60,000 nucleotides of DNA from Cryptomeria japonica. Lineage: Eukaryota > Streptophyta > Pinopsida > Cupressales > Cupressaceae. The translations under genes and the position numbers were made by a program. Numbering within the stretch: position 1 is the first letter of the stretch; every line of letters begins with the position of its first letter. The notes beneath the pieces were generated by a model, which was not told the DNA's origin, did no database searches, and worked only from the letters and a program-made list of their open reading frames with translations. Of the stretch, positions 12,181 to 25,240 are shown piece by piece. The DNA lies in the NCBI RefSeq assembly GCF_030272615.1, contig NC_081406.1, forward strand, positions 401,838,939-401,898,938, in the 5' to 3' direction.

Positions 12181-13449
12181 TGTTGGACATTATTGCTACT
12201 AGGATATGTTGTTGTCATTGATTTCAACATATTTTTGTGGTTGTATATTGGTTTATTGGGATCATGGTTCAATAGATGGAGTATTTATAGTATCGTTATA
12301 TCTTTTTGTATTGATTTAAATAATATGAGAGCTTAATTGATCATATCATTGATCCGGTTTATAGTTTGTTTCTTCTAATTAGTGCTTTGCAGAGTTTGAT
12401 ATTTCCTTTGGTATATTCCTGTGTGATCAGATCTTGAGTTGTTATTTTGGGAGATTGTTTGGGATGTTCATGTGTATCTTTATTTTAGATGGTTCATGAT
12501 TTGGTGTTTCACAAGTTATCTTTCCTCATGGTAGTTGTTTCTATTTGAGTGTTCTTGAGTTTCAGATGTTGATCGATGGAGATTTGATAAGTGGTATTAG
12601 TACAACTATTATAGATTATTCTAACGTGCTTGCTGGTGTTGTTCATGCTATATGAGACCTATTTGGTGGTGTAGCGTGTTGTGATTGATCTTGGCATGAT
12701 TTTTGGTGGTGTTGCATGTTTGATAATTTGGTTTAGGTCCATGTTATGTTATGTATATTATTATATTGGTCCGATGGTTCTTGTATGTATCATGTGATGT
12801 AATTTTGTAATTATGAGTTGAGGGTTTGGCCAACCTTGTAGTCAAGGTTGATGAATTGTATAAATAGGTGATAAAGTCATGTAAATTTTGTATTAGTGTT
12901 GTGTCTACATTATCAGAGAATGGTAAAGGTGTGAACAAGAGAATATATCCTCTAGAATTGTGATTGAGTAGTGATTGGAGTGTTGCAAAGTAGACAAATG
13001 TGCTTAACCAGAACTATCATCAGGAATTTATAGATGCTATTCTTTTGGGTCATTTGATTTCAGATTGTTGTTCGAATATTTTGTAAGTCATTGAGACTTC
13101 CTTGTAAGGTAGTAAACCTTCCTTGAGTGTTATATCCTTTCAGGTTATTATATTTTGAGTAGTGAGCTCTAGGCAGTGACCCTGAATGCATGTGCATTCC
13201 CCATTGTAATTATTTTTACATACTGCAGCAGAGTATCATCTTATTACAAGTAGGTTCCCATCGTGGTTTTTCCCTTAACCGGGTTTTCCATGTTAAAATC
13301 TTTGTTTTGTGTGTTGTGCTACCAGTTTGCTTATATTTGTGCTTGCTATAGTTAATCAGATTTATATTTGAGGTTAAGTTTGATGATCCGGTGAAAACTG
13401 ATTCACCCCCCCCCCCTCTATCAGTTTTCCTTCATTGTTGTTGCCAACA
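12181..13449 (+). repeat. Copia B 5' LTR, 1269 bp
   Basis: It starts TGTTGGACATTATTGC and ends TTGCCAACA, followed at 13452 by a PBS. The last 70 bases match those of Copia A. The sequence near 13260-13300 (ACCGGGTTTTCCATG) is typical of plant copia LTRs. A CCCAT pentamer (12176-12180) precedes it and would be the target-site copy to look for after the 3' LTR. A C11-12 run lies near 13406-13417. Confidence 0.8.
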
Positions 13450-13451
13450 AT

Positions 13452-13463
13452 TGGTATCAGAAC
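13452..13463 (+). promoter_or_regulatory. Primer-binding site of Copia B
   Basis: TGGTATCAGAAC matches the canonical plant copia PBS except for one G-to-A change and lies two bases after the LTR end. Confidence 0.8.
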
Positions 13464-13505
13464 TAGATCCTCTGAAAGAAGCTTGACAACTGGAGGTGAT
13501 TTGGG

Positions 13506-15614
13506 ATGGCAACTAGAGGTTTTATTTTTAAGAAGGAAAGTCTGAGATGGAAGTAAATATGATATATGGAAGAATCAGATGGAGGTGCACTTGAGATGTC
13601 TTGGAGAGGATTACTAGAAGATTACAATGGATGCCTATTCTTTTCCTCAGAATGGACCAGTTATCACTGCTAAGATCAAGGATGCTGAAAATAACATTAG
13701 AGCTAAGGTAGCATTGCTGAGTGCCCTGAGTGATTTAGAGATGAATAATGTAATGGGACTTCAGAATGCACATGAGATCTGGGAGAACCTTGAGACCATG
13801 TATGAAGAAGATAAACAAGTCAAAGTTGCTAAGTTGCATAGTTTGAAAGAGAAGTATGAGATGCTAAAGATGGGAGAAGATGAGAACATAAACTCCTTCA
13901 TGGCTAAGATGAATGACCTTGTCTGATGTATCAGATGTGCTGGTGGAACCCTTGAAGAAAATGGAATTTTTGCTAAGGACCTGAGATTATTGCCTCCTGC
14001 TTACAAACATAAGGTAGCTGCTATTGATGAGATTCAAAGTGTGACTACTGTGACAAGAGATATGTTGGTTGGAAAGATTGTTGCATTTGAATTGAGCGAG
14101 TTTGGAGAATCACATGGAAATTTGAGACAACATTTAGAGAATTCATGAATGTAGAATATCCAAATATGAAAGAGAGAGAAGAGAGATGGAAGAGAAAGAA
14201 AGAGAATTGGATGAGTTTGAGGCATTGATTACCCAAAGATTACCTAAAGGAGTTGGTAAGTATGATGGAAAATTGCCTCTAAAATGTTTCTCTTACAATA
14301 AGATAGGATATTTTTCTTCTAGGTTCCCAGAGAGAATGTCTAAGTATGATAGGCATTATAAATTTGATAAGAATGATAGGAATGATAGATATGAGAAGAA
14401 TGAGAAGTATGATAAGCCTTACAAGTCTAACTAGATGTATAAATATTAAAAGAACTGATATTATGTTGCTGATGAAGGTGTGATAGATGAATAATTAGAA
14501 GGAGATGAAATTGTGTTTATTGCTATTAAATAAGATGGACTGATACCTATTGATTCTACAAGTTGCACTATTGAGAAGAAATCCTTGGCTGCTAAAGTTG
14601 AAGAGAAAGATGAATGAGTGATTGATAGTGGTTGTTCATATCATATGACTAGTGATAAAAGAAAATTTGTGAATATGGAGAGGTATGATAGTGGAATAGA
14701 AAGATTTGGAGATGACAAAGCCCATGTCCATTGCAGAGGTTGTATTTACTTTGATGGTAAGCATAACACTGATGATTTCTTGTATGTTGAAAGTTTGAAG
14801 CATAATCTTTTAAGTGTTGGACATATGGTTGACAAAGGTTATGATTTGCAATTCAAGAATAGAAAATGCAAGATCCTAAATGCCTCTAGTATAGAGATTG
14901 CATCAAGAACTAAGACTGAAGGTAATATCTTTCATTTGAATGTCGGTGAGAAAAGTTGCTTGATTGCTCAGATTGATGAAAGTTTGTTGTGGTATAGGAG
15001 AATGTGTCATGTTAATTTTGACTCAATGATTAAGATTAGTTCTACTCAAGTTGTTAGAGATTTGCCTAAAATTGTTAAGCCTGCTAATCCGATATGTAAG
15101 GAATGTCAAATGGGAAAGCAAACAAGAATTTATTTCAAGAGTAAGTAGTATACATATGATGGATTGTTAGATCTTGTGCATATTTACCTATGTGGACCTA
15201 CAAGTATAATAAGTGTGTAGGGTGACAAATATTTCATGTTACTGATTGATGATTATTCCAGGATGATGCGGGTTGCCTTTTTAGGAAAAAATTAGAAGCA
15301 TTGGACAAATTCAAGATATTCAAAGCAAAGGTTGAGACTGAGATAGGATTGAAGTTGAAGTGTCTGAGATTTGACAGAGGAGGAGAATTTTGATCTAGTG
15401 AGTTTGACTCATTTTGTGAGAAGCATGGAATTAGAAGACAATTATCTTCTCCTAGAACCCTGCATCAGAATGGAGTTGTTGAAAGGAAGACCAAAAATAT
15501 CTTGGATGTTGCAAAGATTATGCCGATTGAAGGGAATGTACCAAAGATCTATTGGAGAGAAGCTATTAGCCTTGTTGTTTACACATTCAACCGAGTACAT
15601 ATAAAAGGTGATAC
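13506..15614 (+). pseudogene. Copia B gag, protease and integrase, interrupted in integrase
   Basis: Gag opens at 13506 and is best read at 13627-13926 (NNIRAKVALLSAL, MGLQNAHEIWENLE). A CCHC-like region sits at 14270-14335. The protease (from about 14618) keeps the DSG triad (VIDSGCSYHM). The integrase zinc region is at 14980-15120, with the first His replaced by Tyr (LWYRR). The first catalytic Asp is apparently Tyr (LVHIYLCGP, near 15177). The second (FDRGGEF, near 15370) and the Glu (QNGVVERK) remain after frameshifts. Coding homology ends at about 15614, in the integrase just before the KTPYELW motif. The protein sequence is closely related to Copia A and Copia D. Stops and at least three frameshifts make it inactive. 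Confidence 0.88.
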
Positions 15615-17028
15615 CTGATTAACTCATTTCATTGCGAATTGCGATGAAATATTCCAATGAAAGTCCAATAATTATTTGTATTGTCGGGTACTTAAGCAAT
15701 TTTTATTTTTTTTGTTTATGTCCGACATTCATCAATCTTGCCATGTTCCATGATTTTGTCGCTATTTCAACATTCCCTTTAACTTCTAGGCTAACGGGTA
15801 TATGGTTTCAACCAATGTTTTTTGAATAAAATTGATTTCGACAATTTATCTATAATTGGCGACCCAGTGCACTAATGCTTGTTAGCAAGCATTTATAACT
15901 AATGTCTGTGCAGGGGATTCTGGACCATTAGTAGGGGATTTTGACTAAGGCATAATTAATGGAAAAGAAGATCTTGAGGATGTGGTAAGTAAATATTCAC
16001 AAATGTAATTCTTAATTTCTATCTAAGAAACAGTTTTATTGTTGGTAGAGAATCATTGCATGAATATACTAGAATTAAAGGTAGTTGGGAGCATGGTCGT
16101 CTATGAACATAGAAATTTGAACCAAAAGAAGGAAGTGTGTCAATTAATGTTGGTGGCTATCATTCTATAGGGTAGATAGAATATCTTGAATCCTTTTACA
16201 TCCAAAGAAGTAAAAATTAACTCAAGAATTAGTGGAAGTTTTATGATATAGAGGAAGAGTCTCTCAAAAAGTAAATTTGGTAATACAATTAATGATGAGA
16301 GTAGAATTGGTAGAGTGGAAAGAAGCATTTTAGAGGGTGGAGTAGAGAGAGAAGAAGAGAATAGAGAGCTAGGAAAAAGAAGAATAACATTGAATGCGTG
16401 CATAGCATGGTGTAGAGAGTAGTGAATAGAAAATAGAGGAAAGTGAAGAGTTCAAAGCAAAGAGATGATAACAAAGAATGTAGAAGAGGGAAAATTACAG
16501 AGTACAAGTGAGAGTTACAAAATATTATTTGTAACAAGTTCTCTTCATTATAACAAAAAAATGATCTTTATTTTAATTCATTTTATCGGTTGTTGCTCAA
16601 AATAGGGTGTGGTGATCCTTTGAGATTCTAGACCCTTCTTAGGGGATTTTGACCTTTGAGGGTCTTTTACCTTCTATCAAATTAAATGTATTCACTTATG
16701 TGGCTAACTCTTCAACATGATCCATTATAATAAAATTTGCATATACTTGGGAGATTGGTAAAGAAAAATCATGTCAAATAATATTATTTCAGAACAAAAT
16801 GAAGAAACAATTGTTGGTTGCAAGGGCTTAAAGATGAGAAGACTTTTAATCACAACAGCTGAGAAATATTGTAGGTAGCATGGTCATGTTGAATGGGGGG
16901 CATGATTATCATCCATTGGTAAGATGTTCATTATATGTCTTTATATTGATTGAATTTGTAAATGTTTATATCGTTTTAACATTTTTTATATATAGAAAAA
17001 ATCACTTGATCATGATCATGGTTTATTT
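15615..17028. other. Non-coding left flank of the 42-kb insertion
   Basis: There is no credible gene; the minus-strand hydrophobic ORFs at 16140-16537 are AT-rich artefacts. The left edge (15615-15860) is AT-rich with CGATGAAAT- and GTCGGG-type motifs, reminiscent of CACTA subterminal DNA. A perfect hairpin (8-bp stem, 4-nt loop) lies at 15874-15893. The 5' part of the tnp2 gene may begin in the 16700-17000 stretch, but I could not define an exon there. Confidence 0.4.
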
Positions 17029-19192
17029 GTGCCGATCATTATTATAAAGGTGGGGCGCCCTGGAGCACATGATATCGATTATCACATCCTAGAGAATATG
17101 GTTTTGCAAGCGGATGAACATGGTGTTGTGAATATCAAAGATGAAGTTAATGATCCTATGGAAGAAGATGATCATGCACTAGAAAACATAGTTGAAGATG
17201 ATGGTACAAATACATTAATCCATGACACATTTAGTGGTGAAACTGATCATTATGATTGAGAGGAATTTGATGATATTCATGATTTACCTATACTTGAGAA
17301 GGCATACGAGCCCCTTTATGAAGGCTCCAGAACAAATATTCTCTCTATTGTATTGTTGGTGTTGAACTTGAAAGTTATGAATGGTTTATCCAACATAGCA
17401 ATCTCACAGATGTTAAGGTATGCTAGATATGTTCCATTACTAATATTTATATTAATAAATTATTCTTTTTTCATCTATTTTTGTTGTTAGTTAATCACTA
17501 GTAAATAAAGGATGAAATATGTTTCACTAATATTATTTATATTAACAAACTATTTTTTTGTTACCACCATAAAATATTTTACCTCACTCATACTGAGATT
17601 TATCTTCTATTATTAAAGATATTGGAATGGAGTATCAAGCAATAGATGCATCTCCCAATGATTATATTATATATTATAAACAACATGAATTTGCAACACA
17701 ATGCTCAAAATGTCATATTAGTAGATATCGATCAGATGAACTAACAAAAAATGTGCCTTGCAAGGTTCTTCGTTATATTCCACATATGCAATGATTATTT
17801 AGGTACAAAAGCTTAGCGCAATTTATGGATTACCATGCATGAATAGAAGTGGAGATGACATTATTCAAATGCTTACAGATGGTTCTGCATTTAGGGACAT
17901 GGAGGAAAAATGGCCACACTTTAATGAAGAACCTTGTAATCTCAGGCTTTCATTGGCAGTGGACGGTGTCAATCCATCTGGAGAGCTGAGATCTATTTAC
18001 TCGGTGTGATCTATTTTTGTTATCAACAATAATATTCCTCCATGGATGTCAATAAAGAGGGAGCACATAATGTTGGCAATGATTGTTCCAGGTATTTTGT
18101 TTACATCAATTTTCTTTAACATAGTAGCATCTCATTTGTCTTATTTTTTGCATAATGACTTATAATTTCTCATTTAATAGTCATGTACATTAATTTATAT
18201 ATATATTGTAGTAAAATGGTTATAATAATTATGTAATGCTTATGTTCATTCAACTAGGTGAGTACCAAGTTAAATATATGAATGTATATAACGAGCCTTG
18301 TATTGACAAGTTACTAAAGTTATGGAATGGCATCACTATGTATGACATTTCAAGACCAATAGGACAAAGACAATTTCAATTTCATTATGCCCCAGGGATA
18401 ACACATTTTTGTGGTATGTTATAAGGTTTGACTGCACTTTAATGATATTTAATTTTATGAAGTAGATATTATATATAATTATAAAAATTGACATATTTAA
18501 TCCAATTATATACGATCTTGTAGGTCTTTAAATAAAGAGAAAATTTGCATGTCTAGTTTGTGGTCCAAAGATGAAATCTCATCGTTCAACAAGTTTAGGA
18601 AAGCAGGTGTTTGATGAGTATAAGAACTTCCTCCACATAAATCATAAGTATCGAACTACTAAAAAAAAATCTTTTCAATGGGAAAGAAGATACTACATTA
18701 AAACCACGAAGAATGAAACCTCATCTATGGAATTTGGAATATAATAGAATTAATCGTCAAGGTTATACATCATATCAAATTGTTTATCAATCATAAATGA
18801 TATGTTTGGAATTTATATTTTTATATTGTGTTTTGTTTACTAATGTTGTAATTGACAATGATTGTCGCTGTTAATTTGTTCAACTTATATACTTCATGAA
18901 GGTCATCAAGGCATTAGTGGTTGGCTTCCATAGGGATTGAAAAGTTATCCCAGACAATTTTGTAGGTTTCCCTACTATGAGTAGCTACAAATGTCCATTT
19001 GTTTGATACAATGCATATTGGAAATAATATAACATAAATGTTATGGAAAATATTGGATGGAAGGCATACCAAAGAAAAAATTGTCAAAATTTGTAGTGAC
19101 ATTCAAGAAGCCAATCATGCAATTAAAAATGTCATTCAATTAAATAGAGATGGAGACCAAATTAATATAAGCACCCTTCCTTGGTTATTAAC
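17029..19192 (+). pseudogene. CACTA (En/Spm) tnp2 transposase, 5' part
   Basis: Fragments in order match the tnp2 transposase. An acidic N-terminal piece is at 17029-17256. The YEPLYEGSRTNILSIVLL segment with NGLSN lies at 17300-17410. The zinc-binding-like QCSKCHISRYRSDE is near 17700 and KVLRYIPH near 17765. LRLSLAVDGVNPSG near 17940 corresponds to the SDGFNPFG catalytic Asp motif. IPPWMSIKREH is near 18035 and CIDKLLKLWNGITMYD is at 18300-18350. Likely introns lie between these pieces (for example around 18090-18255). Tnp2 binds element ends and catalyses cut-and-paste excision in the nucleus. The reading frame carries many stops. The exon is cut at 19192 by a gypsy insertion and resumes at 36474. 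Confidence 0.85.
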
Positions 19193-20359
19193 TGTAATAC
19201 CCTAAAAATGGTCATCTAAACCATGGGCCCCTAATCTCGACAACATCACCAAGGTCCTAATCAAAGGCAATTAAATCATCTTTGAGCACATTATTAATTC
19301 TTCAATCATCAAATGTCGCATGGCAAGTCAATTACTCAATAATAATTAAATATTTATTTAATTAATTGAATCATTCCAAGAATATCATTTTGATCAATTA
19401 TCCTATTTTAATTTATTAAATATCTTTGCATATTTAATTAATTAATAAATTTGCCATTTAATCATGCAAAAAGGAATTAATTTATTATAGAAGAGGAATT
19501 AATTACAAAAGCAAGAGTTGAATTGAAAATAAAATAAAAGAATTAAATTGACAGAGAAATCAAACTTCAGATATTATTTCTTTTTCTAAATTTAGAACTT
19601 GAAATTAGAAAAGCAATTAATTGAATTATTGATCATTCTCTAAAATTGGAACTCAAAGCTTTTCAGAAAAAGAAGTTCAGTTGCATTGAAAAGACTCTTT
19701 TCTTGAATAAATAAAAGAATTATGTATTTTTATCATAGATGCATGGAATTAATTTAATATTATTTTCCAATACAACTTGAACTTCTCATTTAAATGCATT
19801 TCAATTAAACTATAATTGGAATCTATCTCGAGGTTAACTGAACATGATTTCTCAATTATTTCAATTAATCCTAAATTGAGCTTTTTCATCATCTCTCTTG
19901 TAATTCTCTATAAATTCAGCCTTCAACTCTCATCCAATTTACCCCAGAGATTTTTGACAACACGCTTGGAGATTATTATTACGCTGATTTTTTCTCTAGA
20001 GTCATTGAATATATTATACTTTTTTAGATTATTTGCATCCATATTTAGTTTATCCTTATTGCTTGAATCCATATTGTTTGAATTTGTTATTGCTTGAATT
20101 ATTTATCCATCTTGCATCCATTTTAGCTTAATATCATGCTCATATAGATTAAATCCTTCATCTTGGTGTAGTCTAGTCACTGGTATTGCTTATAAAAATC
20201 TGAGAGCAATCTTATACTCGCATCTTTTAGAAGGCAATTAGTCGCTTTGTTATGGTTTTATTATTCATGCTTATATCTGTTTAACCATATATGTAATGAC
20301 TTAATTGAAGTGTTGTGTCTTGCAGATACAGATCCTTATTCCACTTTTTCACACACACA
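19193..20359 (+). repeat. Gypsy 5' LTR, 1167 bp
   Basis: It starts TGTAATACCCTAAAAATG and ends CACACACA. It has the same length as the 3' LTR with no indel that I can see, and differs at roughly 47 positions by eye (about 4%). Both LTRs contain a 93-codon ORF (19816-20097) that is most likely chance. Confidence 0.93.
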
Positions 20360-20363
20360 TCTC

Positions 20364-20381
20364 TGGCGCCCACCTTGGGGC
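20364..20381 (+). promoter_or_regulatory. Gypsy primer-binding site
   Basis: TGGCGCCCACCTTGGGGC starts four bases after the LTR end. The TGGCGCC core is the usual start of tRNA-primed PBS sequences in plant Tat/Athila gypsy elements. I do not assign the exact tRNA. Confidence 0.8.
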
Positions 20382-22444
20382 AGAAGACTACATTTTTTAG
20401 CCACCAAGACTGACTTTTTTTTTTTTTTTGTTATTTTTTAGATTTTTGACTTTTTGGATTTTCGTCTGTACACTCTCTGCATCATCTCGTACGACATTTC
20501 CCATAGGCTAAAATGACAAATTGCGGGTATTGTACGAAATGAAATTCTATATCGTATGAGAAGGAATCTTGTATCGTACGATCTGGTAAACTCTATCATA
20601 CGCCTCTGTATTTTTCTGGTTAAAAAGGCAAAAAAAACAAATTTCATGATTTCAGTTTTCTGTTCAAATTGCTTATTCTGACAATTGACCCTGGTTGTTT
20701 ATATTTTTCACAGCCTAATCAGTTTTTTGAAGAACGCTTGTCGAAGAATATGCTTGTCACACAAAGACAATATGACTACTGATTCATTGTATTTGCAGGT
20801 TGCCTGAGCAGAATCGACCAAACATCGTGTATTCTTTCAATTAATTTTTAGGCGCCTAACTTGCTATCTAGTTAATGAACAAATTTGTCTTTTGTGTTTT
20901 AGAAGATTATGAGAGGTAGGAGAGTATGCTCTTGTCTTTTTCTAGACAATCAGAAATCTAGACCCTTGAGGCTTTTTCTTTGTTTGAGATTTGTACATCT
21001 TTAGCAGGCCTGCCCTCTCGAGGAGCTTAAAAATGCTTAAAGCCTTTACGGTTGGTGTGAGGGGAATGACCTAAGTGGGAACGACTTAATGCCAAGTACT
21101 CCAACCCACTATAAAATAAATGTGATTTGATAAAAATCAAGTCAATGATAGTGCTCGGGAGTAGCTCTCCTTTGTACCTTCGGTATATTAAACATTGGTT
21201 TTCAAGGCTGAGAGACCTCTTAATTGAGTTTATACCTCGACACGCCGAACAGACCCCTTACTAAATCCAATTAAAATTAGAAGTTACCCGGTTCACCTCC
21301 GAAAGGGGGATAATCTTTGTGCAAGAGAGATAGTAACTCTCCCAAGATACTTGTCATTTCATGCCCCCATTAGCATTTGGAGTTGGATAATACGACGTTG
21401 AGAATCCATTGCATGAGACTCAATTGCTGTATTCTGATTAGCTATTGGATGTGTACCTGAGTCTACAAGAAAAGGTTTTCTTCTCTCACCAAATTCCTTA
21501 GGGCTTGCACATTATGATTAGAGTTACTATTTATACTACGTGTTTTCATCCCTGAAACAAAAACTGAAATACCAAAAACTGGAGAAAACAAGAAACAACT
21601 CAGTGATCAAAACTCTGTCCATGTTAGAACTAGTTCATCCTAAGTCGAAATTATGTCCAAAACTAGTCTATCCTAGTCAAAAATTAGTCCATCTCAGAAT
21701 TGGTCATACTCAGCTATCGAAAAACTCATAATTTTAGTCTCTGCCCTGTTAACAGTCGTATGAATCTGATCATTTATCATCCTGCACCATATCCTATGTC
21801 ATACAAGCCTGATAATTTGTCGTCTGAGATCAATCCTCTGTCGTACGAAACCCAAAAGTCTGTCATCTGAAGCTAAATCCTATGTCATATGAAACATAAC
21901 TGCACTGAATCTTTTGTCATCCTGGACATACCCATTTGTTGTATGGTACTAGGCAGCAACTCGTACAAAACAAAACTATTGTCATCCTAAAGCTATTAAA
22001 TTGTCATCTGACTTAGTAAATCCTGTCATACGAATCTCTGGTTTTGTTAGTATAGAGCAGTCAAACTTGCCTCAAATGGTCTATAGCAAACATAATACTG
22101 GGTATCATCATCCTAAGCATAAACAGATCAAGAAAATGTACCTCTGCCATTGGCGTTGCACGATTTGGTCGATCATCTTTCAGCTAGTTCAATCAACTAC
22201 TTATCAAACCTAAGTCACTTAGATAACGTCTTATACAAGATAGATCATTCCTGAAACCGGACCAAATCTTAGTCAATACTCTCGAATCAACTTAGATAAA
22301 TGTCTTATACATGATAGACCTTTCCTGAAACTAGACTAAATCTCAGTTGCTTCTCTCAAATAATATGTTAACCAAATAACTAGCTCTGAAATTGATCTTG
22401 ACCTCTGCATCACAAACAACTTTAGGTCACACTAATCCATAAAA
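20382..22444 (+). other. Gypsy 5' leader with TTTGTCATACGA-type repeats
   Basis: This is a 2.1-kb untranslated leader. It contains two clusters (20480-20610 and about 21745-22035) of a degenerate unit of the type TTTGTC(A/G)TACGAA, spaced about 25-35 bases. Some units hold the palindrome TCGTACGA (20574 region). The rest shows no ORF of interest. The leader resembles those of Ogre/Tat elements in length. Confidence 0.7.
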
Positions 22445-24226
22445 ATGCCTATTCAAACCAGGAGTTCTCATAAGAAAGAATCCAAAGGCAAAGGACAACC
22501 CTTCACATACCAAGATAACCCCTATTACATAGAGGACCCGTTCAGTGACAAACCTTTGTCATCAGAAGTACTAGTTTTTGATGAATCTGAATCTCCCACT
22601 ATACATGAGACATAATACAATTTCAAAAACAACCTTAATATTCACGAAACTAATAATGATTCCTCATCAAGTGAAGCTGAAGAAGACATTAAACCTCCAG
22701 AAAAAGAAATTCGTGACTATCAAAAGGATAAAGACTTCCGAAAAATGATGAAAGCTATCCTGGATTGAGAGAAGGAAGACTATTTCTTAGAACTAGCAAA
22801 ACAAGGTGCCAAACTTCCTACTGGCTATGATGTTCAGATACTCGTTACTAAAAAGGAAGAATCACCTATACTCATGGTACACAAAAAATTACTAGCCTTA
22901 CGACATGAAATCATAGAATTGAAGAACAAGGATAAGTCCCCAAAACAATATTCTCTAGAGACAATATGCTCTTTTCCATTTGACAAGAATCTATACATGC
23001 CTCCATTCCCTTCACGAGTTGAGATCCCAAAATTTGACAAATATGATGGTACCTCAAATCCTCAAGATAATGTTAGAGAGTTTTGTGTTGCCTATATGGA
23101 GTTCATGCATGATCAAATGTATCTCATGTGCCTTTTCCAGAGGAGTTTGGGAAGAAAAGCCATGGAATGGTTCTCAAGTCTACCTAAAAGAATAAAAACA
23201 TTTGAAGAACTAATAAGACTATTCTTACAACAATACTCATACAACATTCGATATCCTGTGACTATGATCAAGCTTTGCAATACTAAATAGAAAATAGGGT
23301 AGCCTTTTCTTACTTTCCTCCAATGCTGGAGAAAGATGTTCTCTAGGTATTCACGACCTATCCCAGATTCTAAGAAAATGGACATATTTGTCAACAATTT
23401 GGTCCCATTATTAAAATATAGTATACAAATGCAAGTACACCCATCATTTAACAAAATGGTAGATAATGCCATTCGAATGGAAGATGTGCTCATAAAGAAG
23501 GGGGATATCTCACCTTGGAAAGAAATGCAACCAGGATCTAGCTCTAAAGAGAAGAACAAGTATTGGAAATTTGGCAAAGACAACAACAAGAACATTGTTA
23601 ATGACGGAGTAGTAGACATTGTTAAAACTAACTCAAAGCCCATGATATTCAACTTGGCTAGTGGCACACAAGCACTTAAAGTTGTTGAAGCAATAGTGGA
23701 AAATCCTCCAAAGAAAATAAAAGAATGGTTCAAAGAGAAGCCTTGGCTTTCCAAACCTAAGTGTGATTTCACTCCTCTCAAAGAATCATATGAATCCGCT
23801 TTCAAAACTCTGTTGGCAAACAACCTGATAATGCTACCAGATAACTCCAGACCATATGATCTAGAAATCAAACCAAAATGGTGGAGAGAAAATGAATACT
23901 GTGACTTCCATCTGAATAAAGGTCATAACACAAACAATTGCATGAAGCTCAAACATGAGATTCAAGATCTCATAGACACTGGTAAAATTGTTGTCGGGAA
24001 TCACCCGACCAATGCTGATCAAAAAGCATTTAAAGACCCTTTACCTATTTACGAACAAGGTGATTCCTCAAAGACCAAAGGAGGTGCCAAAGTAAATTAT
24101 ACTTATACTAGTAATGACAGCGTCATCAACATGATTGAGCCTTCCCAATCAGAATATTGCAATGTGATTATAGTCCAAGACAAACCAAATGAATCACAAT
24201 ATGCAAGAGCTCGGACCCGTTCTTAG
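22445..24226 (+). pseudogene. Gypsy gag
   Basis: The ATG at 22445 opens a frame that continues past single stops near 22613, 22767, 23288 and 23300 to 24224, all in one phase. The N-terminus is basic then acidic. The retrotransposon gag domain is at about 23020-23400 (PKFDKYDGTSNPQDNV, AMEWFSSLP, FLTFLQCWRKMFSRY). A CCHC-like knuckle follows near 23900-23945 (CDFHLNKGHNTNNC). Gag would form the cytoplasmic particle. The frame runs directly into the protease, so gag-pol was one polyprotein. The stop at 23288 (TAG, in NTKxK) stands where Gln is expected. Confidence 0.92.
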
Positions 24227-25240
24227 AAGAAAGTCACTCTCCAAGGAGCTAGTTCTTCCAACCCGGCTCAAGCAATATCGAACCCACCAGCCTCGTCAAA
24301 CAAACAAAAAGAATCAACCTTGGATAAATTTAAAAGGCTAACTTCAACATCATCTTCTGGATATAGTGTTGTTGAATAGTTGAAAAGGACAAATGCTCAA
24401 ATCTCAAATTTTGAATTGCTAAAACTCTCGTCTGCTCACAAAGAGATCCTAGACAAAGCATTGCTCACCACTAATGTTCGCAAAGATTTAGATATTAATC
24501 GGTTTCAATCTATGTTGGGTCATCTGACTTCACCTCACTATCTGACCTTCTCTGAAGAAGATGACAACTCACTAAATCATCCACATAATCAGCCATTGCA
24601 TATTGAAGCCATGATCCATAAACATAGAGTCAAACGTGTTTTGATAGATGGAGGTGCGGGGTTGAATATTTGTACTTAAAGTCTTCTTACACAACTAGGA
24701 TTCTCTGAAAATGTCATTGATCCCACCAAGAAAATAATAATTAAAGTCTATGATGAAGAAGAAAGGACCTCTAAAGGTCTGGTACCATTACCAATTAGGG
24801 TGGGACCTGTAGAAAGAGATTTCCTTTTTCAGGTACTTGATCTTCCTTTGTCATACAACATCTTATTGGGCAGACCGTGGATTCATGAGATGAAGGCAGT
24901 TCCATCAACATACCATCAATGCTTAAAATTTCCTTATAATGGAACAAAAGTCAGTATTCCTGCTGATACAAATGTCACCTGTAATGCATTAATAAAAGGT
25001 GTTGATACTTTTGTGCCTCATAATAGGGAAGCCTCTACAAGTGAAAATCCAAAAGCTCTGATGAAAGACTTGGAAAAGAAATTGAAGATCACAAATACTA
25101 GCATGGATGGCTACAAGATAGAATTGGTACTTTCATTAGTCTCTGTCCCTCCATCACCAAAACAGTTGGGCAAACCATCAGAGGCTATGAGAACACAAAA
25201 TTTAGCTCCGAATATCATATATGATGGTCTTTTTGTATAG
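24227..25240 (+). pseudogene. Gypsy aspartic protease
   Basis: It is in the same frame as gag, past TAG stops at 24224 and 24377. The retropepsin motif VLIDGGAGLNICT is at about 24638-24676, with the catalytic Asp at 24647. A TAA follows at 24677 in the sequence CTxSLLTQLGF. The flap and second half are at 24700-24960, including LSYNILLGRPWIHEM, the ILGRPW-type motif of plant gypsy proteases. It would mature the polyprotein. A TAG at 25238 closes this piece, but the frame continues into the G-patch-like segment. Confidence 0.88.

Noticed and set aside
15857-15870. TTGGCGACCCAGTG considered as a gypsy PBS with a short LTR at 15617-15856
   Set aside because: No second copy of the preceding 240 bases is found anywhere in the window, and no internal region follows.
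16140-16537. Hydrophobic minus-strand ORFs that look like membrane proteins
   Set aside because: They arise from A/G-rich plus-strand DNA; Leu/Phe/Ser bias is a composition artefact.
19816-20097. 93-codon ORF, present again at 35925-36206
   Set aside because: It lies inside both gypsy LTRs and is duplicated only because the LTRs are; no family features and no constraint on codon positions visible.
23113-23871. 252-codon minus-strand ORF
   Set aside because: It is the reverse strand of the gag coding region, whose plus-strand frame has clear domain motifs.
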